The notes under the pieces were generated by a model, which saw only the letters and a program-made list of their open reading frames with translations, did no database searches and was not told the origin of the DNA. A DNA stretch of 64,000 bases, taken from positions 62,001 through 126,000 of the forward strand of contig JBOGUF010000126.1 in the NCBI GenBank assembly GCA_050696075.1, written 5' to 3'. This DNA is from JBOGUF01 sp050696075 (GTDB lineage Bacteria; Chloroflexota; Chloroflexia; Thermomicrobiales; UBA6265). Positions 60,046 through 64,000 of the stretch are shown here, piece by piece (the first letter of the stretch is position 1; each line of letters starts with the position of its first letter). A program made the translations under genes and the position numbers.

Positions 60046-60936
60046 CTACAACTCCGCCGCAAAGATGATGATCGCGCTCGGAATCGTCAGCAGGACCGAG
60101 CCAATCAGCGCCATCCAGAAGAGCTGCTGTTGCCGGCGGGTGCCCATCGACCAGAAGTCGACCAGGATGATGCGAATGCCGTTCAGCGTGTGGTAGATCA
60201 CCGCGCCCACGAGCATGATCTCCATCGGCAGCAGGAACGGGTTGGCGTAGACCTCGACCGTCTCATCATAGATCTCGCGGCCAAAACCGATCAGCATAAT
60301 GTCGATGATGTGGACCAGGAGGAAGAAGAGAACGCCCAGCCCGGTCGCCCGGTGCAACACCCAGGCGTACTGCCCGACGTCGCCGGTGTAGATCGGCGGC
60401 CCACCCGCGCGCAGGCTGCGCGCCACCCAGATGGCAAAGACGACCGAGCCGGCGTAGGTGACGAAAGCGAAGACAAAGAGCGACCAGACCAAAATGTCCG
60501 CGATCCAATGGGCGTCCGCCAGCGGCCCCTCATTCGCCGCGGAGGCCGCCTCGTCGAAGGTGAAGATGGTGATCGTCCCGATCGCGGTGAAGACGATCCC
60601 GATCACCCAGACAGTCGCGTAGCTGAGGTTGCGCCACCCCGCCGCGCGGATGAAGTCGGTGATCGAGAAACGCAACCCGAGCAGCCCATGCCAGAGAGCC
60701 ATGATCAGGAGCAGCCAGTCGAAAGAGCGCCAGAGGATGTTGGCCCAGCGGTCCGCGACAAAGGAGAAGGTGGTCTCCGACGGCACGTTCAGGTAGTGAG
60801 TGACGAAGATGTGGCCGAGCGCCAGGACGACGAGCATCGCGCCGGAGATGCGGAGGAAGTACCAGGAGATCTGGTCGGCGCCGGGAATGCTCCCGCCGAT
60901 GCCGCCCCGCCCCCGCTCCGACGTGAGCATTGCCAT
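60046..60936 (-). CDS. fused succinate dehydrogenase membrane anchor (SdhD-SdhC)
   Basis: A 296-residue protein with six membrane helices made of two anchor domains. The N-terminal half resembles SdhD (QISWYFLRISGAMLVVLALG, HIFVTHYLN, MALWHGLLGLRFSITDFIR). The C-terminal half resembles SdhC cytochrome b556 (AWVLHRATGLGVLFFLLVHI and IYHTLNGIRIILVDF), including heme- and quinone-site residues. It would anchor succinate dehydrogenase and pass electrons to quinone. I prefer the ATG at 60936, 10 bases after GGAGGAG, over the ATG at 60954. No sdhA or sdhB gene is adjacent, so the catalytic subunits must lie elsewhere. Confidence 0.85.
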   Translation of the reverse strand: MAMLTSERGRGGIGGSIPGADQISWYFLRISGAMLVVLALGHIFVTHYLNVPSETTFSFVADRWANILWRSFDWLLLIMALWHGLLGLRFSITDFIRAAGWRNLSYATVWVIGIVFTAIGTITIFTFDEAASAANEGPLADAHWIADILVWSLFVFAFVTYAGSVVFAIWVARSLRAGGPPIYTGDVGQYAWVLHRATGLGVLFFLLVHIIDIMLIGFGREIYDETVEVYANPFLLPMEIMLVGAVIYHTLNGIRIILVDFWSMGTRRQQQLFWMALIGSVLLTIPSAIIIFAAEL

Positions 60937-61058
60937 CGTCCTCGGCTCCTCCATTCCTGCTCGCGCGGTGAACCCGCGCTCCCACCCCCGCCCCGGTGCG
61001 CCATTGTACGACCACTCGCCGCACCGCGGCAGTTGCGGGCGCCTGCCGATCGCCCCTC

Positions 61059-61137
61059 CCCGTCATGCCGATCGCGGAGAGGAATCTCGCCCACAAGGCC
61101 GACGCAAGAGATTCCTCGCGGACTCGGATTGTCGGGG
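61059..61137. repeat. dispersed ~80-bp imperfect palindrome, copy C
   Basis: CCCCGTCATGCCGA, GCGGAGAGGAATCTCGC, then GCAAGAGATTCCTCGC and CTCGGATTGTCGGGG form an imperfect palindrome related to copies at 26826 and 41513. It fills the gap between the convergent-facing ends of the SDH anchor region and the VWA gene. Confidence 0.6.
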
Positions 61138-61147
61138 CTACTGTGCC

Positions 61148-62641
61148 CTACCACGTCAACCCGGTCACCATCCGTTCGACGTCAGCCGGCGTCCGCACCG
61201 TCGTCACCAGATCGCAGACGGCCTCGTAGCGCGGCAGATCGCAACCGGCCAGCCGCCAGGAACCGCGCCCCTCGGGCGTCAGCCAGACGACCCGCCGGCC
61301 GCGCCGCCGCAACTCGATCAAGACGTCCATCCGAGGATCGCGCCCGTTGTTCCGGCCGTCGCCCAAGATCAGGAGCGTCGTTCGCGGCGTGAGGATCGAC
61401 CCGTGGCGCTCAAGAAACGTCGCCAACGCCGCCCCGCCGTCGCTCGCCTCGGCGGTGTCGAGCAACCGCCCGCCATAGATCGTTTCAATGGCGCGTTCAA
61501 GGTCCGGTCCAGCCAGGGCCGCCGTCGCCTCCGCCACTTCCCGCACGAAGACGAAGCTCCGGACGCGCCCATTTTGCCGCTGCGCCGATCGCGCCAGGGC
61601 CAGCAGAAAGCGCGCCGCGCCGCGCACCGAGAGGCTGGCATCGCAGAGGACAACCAGGCGCGGCCGATCGTCCCGCCGCGCGCGATAAACCGGCGCGAAT
61701 GGCACTCCGCCGGTCGCCGCCGCTCGCCTCGCCGTTGCCCGCCCATCCAAACGACCGCGTCGTGCCTCGCGCCGTCGACCCGGCGCCCCTCCCAGCTTCC
61801 GCCCCAGCCGTCCCAGCGCCCGCTCCAGACACACGATCTCCTCGACGCTGAGCCGGTCCCAGGAGAGATCGGGCAGGCTCGGCGTGGCGTCCTGAACGTC
61901 CGCCGGCCAGTGATCGGTCGCGGCCATCGTCCGCCGGCGACCATCCATCGCGCCGTTGTATCCCTCGTCGACGGGCGGTCCGTTGGCGCGCCCGTCCTCG
62001 CCGCCAAGAACGACGCCGCGCGGCAAGATGGCCGCGCTCGGCGGACGCAAGGCGCCCGGTTGACCAGCCGTGCTCACCCGCGCCAAACCGATCGTCCCAT
62101 CATCCGTCGCCGCGACCGGCGGCGCGCCGCCCGCCTGGTCGTACAGCAGGTCGCCGCCGAGCCAGGTCAATCGTAGGCGGTCGCTCGGGTGGTGGTCGTG
62201 GTCGGGCCGGGCGTAGCCCTCGCCGAAAAAGCGGCGCAGATCGATCCGGGTGCCGTGCTGATGCCCCGGCGTCCCGCCGTCGATCGCCGGCCCCGGCTTC
62301 GGCAACAGATCGACCCCCGCGAACTCCTCCTGGCCGTTGTGGTGGTGATGATGATGGTGATGTTGGTCGTCTGCCACCCGCGCTCGCGGCAGGAAATAGG
62401 CGTCGAACAGGTCGCGAAAACGCGGCAGATCGGCCGCGCGCTTCACCAGCGACGCCCCCAGGACCGCCGCGAACGTCTCGCGCCGGTCGAGCGCCTCCGG
62501 CACCGTCACAAGGGCGCGGAGCGCGTCCGCCGCTTCCGCCGGCGAGGCCGGGATGCCGTTCGCGCGCAGCAGCCGCGCGAATCCGAGGATGCGGTCCGCC
62601 GGCATCTCCCCGCCGTGGCCGCTGGACTCAGGCGAATGCAT
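61148..62641 (-). CDS. CoxE-like VWA-domain protein with natural His8 tract
   Basis: A 497-residue protein of the CoxE/VWA-containing family. The N-terminal helical part (ILGFARLLRANGIPASPAEA, ADALRAL) is followed by a His-rich linker with eight consecutive His near residue 93. The C-terminal VWA domain has the MIDAS-like LVVLCDASLSVRGAARF and LILGDGRNNGRDPRMDVL. It acts with the MoxR ATPase encoded just upstream, in a pair known from CO dehydrogenase clusters where CoxD/CoxE assist cofactor maturation. The start may be 62641 or 62605. The overlap with the ATPase gene shows coupling. Confidence 0.85.
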   Translation of the reverse strand: MHSPESSGHGGEMPADRILGFARLLRANGIPASPAEAADALRALVTVPEALDRRETFAAVLGASLVKRAADLPRFRDLFDAYFLPRARVADDQHHHHHHHHNGQEEFAGVDLLPKPGPAIDGGTPGHQHGTRIDLRRFFGEGYARPDHDHHPSDRLRLTWLGGDLLYDQAGGAPPVAATDDGTIGLARVSTAGQPGALRPPSAAILPRGVVLGGEDGRANGPPVDEGYNGAMDGRRRTMAATDHWPADVQDATPSLPDLSWDRLSVEEIVCLERALGRLGRKLGGAPGRRREARRGRLDGRATARRAAATGGVPFAPVYRARRDDRPRLVVLCDASLSVRGAARFLLALARSAQRQNGRVRSFVFVREVAEATAALAGPDLERAIETIYGGRLLDTAEASDGGAALATFLERHGSILTPRTTLLILGDGRNNGRDPRMDVLIELRRRGRRVVWLTPEGRGSWRLAGCDLPRYEAVCDLVTTVRTPADVERMVTGLTW

Positions 62642-63554
62642 CGCGCACCAGCCGCGCATCGGTAGCGTACTTGGCGACCACCCCCGCGGTCGCCGCCACC
62701 GTCTCCCGGTCGAGCCGCGTCGCCCCCAGGGCGACCAGCGCCCGCGCCCAGTCGATCGTCTCCCCCACGCTCGGCCGCTTTCGCAAATCGAGCGCCCGCA
62801 CCCGTCCAATCGCCGCCACCACCGCCTCGCCGAGCGCCTCGTCGATCCCCGGCACGGCCAGCCGCACGATCTCCCGTTCCAACTCGGCGTTCGGATAGTC
62901 GAGGGCGACGTGGAGGCAGCGCCGCTTCAGCGCGTCGCTCAGGTCGCGCGTGGCATTGCTCGTCAGGACGACGACCGGCGGGTGCTCCGCCCGCAACGTG
63001 CCGAGTTCCGGCACCGACACCTGGTACTCGCTCAGGATTTCCAACAGTAGCGCCTCGAACGCCTCGTCAGCACGGTCGACTTCGTCGATCAGCAGCACGA
63101 CCGGCCGCGGCGAACGGATCGCTTGCAACAGCGGCCGGGCAACCAGGAAGCGCTCGGCGAAGAAGGCATCGACCGCCCCCTCCTCATCGAGCCGCGCCAG
63201 CGCCGCCGGCACGTCGGGACTCCCCGTCATCTCCTTACTGAGCACGTCCCGCACAAGCTGCGAGGCGAGCAATTGCTTCCCGTACGACCACTCGTAGAGC
63301 GCTCGCGCCTCGTCCAACCCGTCGTAGCACTGGAGCCGGATCAACTCCCGCCCCAGCGCCTTCGCCCACGCCAGCGCCAGCGCCGTCTTCCCCACCCCCG
63401 CCGGCCCTTCGACCAACAGCGGCTTCTCCAACCGCAACCCCAGGAGGACGACGGTCGCCGTCGCCAAATCGGCAATGTAGCCCTGCTCGCGCAGGGCGGC
63501 AACGACGTCATTCGGTGAAGAGGTCGCGCGTCTCTGATTCAGCAAAATTGTCAT
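62628..63554 (-). CDS. MoxR-family AAA+ ATPase (CoxD-like)
   Basis: A 308-residue AAA+ ATPase. Walker A is EGPAGVGKTALALAWAKALG, Walker B is VVLLIDEVDRADEAFEALLL, sensor 1 lies in VVVLTSNATRDLSDALKRRC, and an arginine-finger region follows in ALDLRKRPSVGETIDWARAL. MoxR proteins remodel or activate partner enzymes together with VWA proteins. This gene overlaps the CoxE-like gene by 14 bp. The ATG at 63554 is chosen to start just before the family N-terminus. The client enzyme is not in the window. A CO-dehydrogenase-type molybdoenzyme nearby is possible. Confidence 0.88.
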   Translation of the reverse strand: MTILLNQRRATSSPNDVVAALREQGYIADLATATVVLLGLRLEKPLLVEGPAGVGKTALALAWAKALGRELIRLQCYDGLDEARALYEWSYGKQLLASQLVRDVLSKEMTGSPDVPAALARLDEEGAVDAFFAERFLVARPLLQAIRSPRPVVLLIDEVDRADEAFEALLLEILSEYQVSVPELGTLRAEHPPVVVLTSNATRDLSDALKRRCLHVALDYPNAELEREIVRLAVPGIDEALGEAVVAAIGRVRALDLRKRPSVGETIDWARALVALGATRLDRETVAATAGVVAKYATDARLVRDAFA

Positions 63555-63805
63555 ACAGTCGTCGTGCCCATCGGTGGACTCCCCTAGGCCGCGTTGGTAC
63601 CCCGTCATGCTGAGGCATCGAAGCATCCCCGCGCGAAGCGCACCGCCGATCATCAGGCACGGGGACTGGGGCCACCATCGCCGTCATGACGGGTCGGCTG
63701 CGCCGGGGGATGCCCGTCGGGTCCTCAGGGCGTGCTTCGGCTTCGCCTCAACAGGACGGAGCTTGGCAAACGCCGCCTAACCCCCGACTCCTAACCCCTA
63801 CCCCC
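63555..63805. other. 251-bp intergenic region with fragmentary repeats
   Basis: No gene is supported. It contains CGTCATGCTGAGGCATCGAA and a later CCGTCATGACGG piece related to the palindromes elsewhere, and a CTAACCCCTA-type stretch just before the next gene end. These look like decayed repeat copies. Confidence 0.4.
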
Positions 63806-64000
63806 TCACAGTGGCCCATTCATCGACGCCGCCACCATCGCCCGGATCCGCGCTGGCGTCATCTGGCGAGCGCTGTAGACATGGGGACCTTCCTCGACGA
63901 CGTGGGTAGTCACCCGGTCGACGTCGGCGTCGTCGCCTTTAATCCGTTCGCCGCCCCACGCCGCGTAGGGGCCGAGGCCCATGCGACTGCCGGTATACGG
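63806..64000 (-). CDS. C-terminal fragment of an unidentified protein (3' end only in window)
   Basis: The last 64 codons of a minus-strand gene that continues beyond the window. The visible sequence (RMGLGPYAAWGGERIKGDDA, VVEEGPHVYSARQMTPARIR, ending MVAASMNGPL) has normal coding character and a TGA stop at 63806-63808, but I do not recognise the family. It reads in the same direction as the CoxD/CoxE-like pair, 250 bp upstream of it, and may belong to the same operon. Confidence 0.55.
   Translation of the reverse strand, partial: PYTGSRMGLGPYAAWGGERIKGDDADVDRVTTHVVEEGPHVYSARQMTPARIRAMVAASMNGPL

Overview
This window is a high-GC bacterial chromosome segment. No rRNA, tRNA, CRISPR array or complete insertion sequence was seen. 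The gene families suggest Chloroflexota, probably Thermomicrobia-like, but this is inferred from gene content and style only. The supporting traits are extracellular proteins with Pro/Thr-rich linkers and DNRLRE modules, a GH116 glycosidase with a sugar ABC importer, a CoxD/CoxE-like pair, and dispersed G+C-rich palindromes. At least three genes carry single-base frameshifts. These are either recent decay or assembly errors.

Region 1 (1-26.5 kb) is a surface-polysaccharide locus. It encodes a WecG/TagA glycosyltransferase, a Wzx-type flippase, three GT4 glycosyltransferases, an O-antigen-ligase-like polymerase, a DegT aminotransferase and an NAD-dependent epimerase. It also holds two paralogous proteins with a nucleotidyltransferase-like N-terminus and a P-loop kinase C-terminus, an APH-fold kinase, and an LCP ligase that could attach the glycan to the wall. 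Embedded in it are two secreted metallophosphoesterases, a membrane-anchored beta-helix protein, an XRE regulator, a PAS-GGDEF-EAL protein and a 25-residue peptide made of NVKWS repeats. A TAGTACTA palindrome recurs at three intergenic sites here, two of them on promoters, which suggests a shared regulator.

Region 2 (26.5-38.4 kb) is an accessory and defence island. It contains an AbiE-like toxin-antitoxin pair (toxin frameshifted), a decayed uracil-DNA glycosylase and a 1124-residue protein resembling cargo of extracellular contractile injection systems, followed by a possible immunity protein. After these come a NUDIX hydrolase, a frameshifted EamA transporter, an RpiR regulator and a tandemly duplicated VapBC module with gene scars marking the duplication.

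Region 3 (38.4-46 kb) is a sugar-utilisation unit: a LacI repressor, two ABC permeases, a Tat-exported binding protein and a divergent GH116 glycosidase. A palindromic operator candidate lies in the promoter.

Region 4 (46-64 kb) mixes a nitroreductase, a lower-GC restriction-modification pair with its own promoter, aconitase, a broken GNAT gene, a Uma2 protein, a GMC oxidoreductase, a zinc metallopeptidase and a chimeric three-part ORF. It continues with a PPOX-family protein disrupted upstream by a MITE, an M24 peptidase between two paralogous antitoxin genes, a RelE-like toxin, a fused SdhD-SdhC anchor, and a CoxE-like VWA protein with a MoxR ATPase. A partial gene runs off the end.
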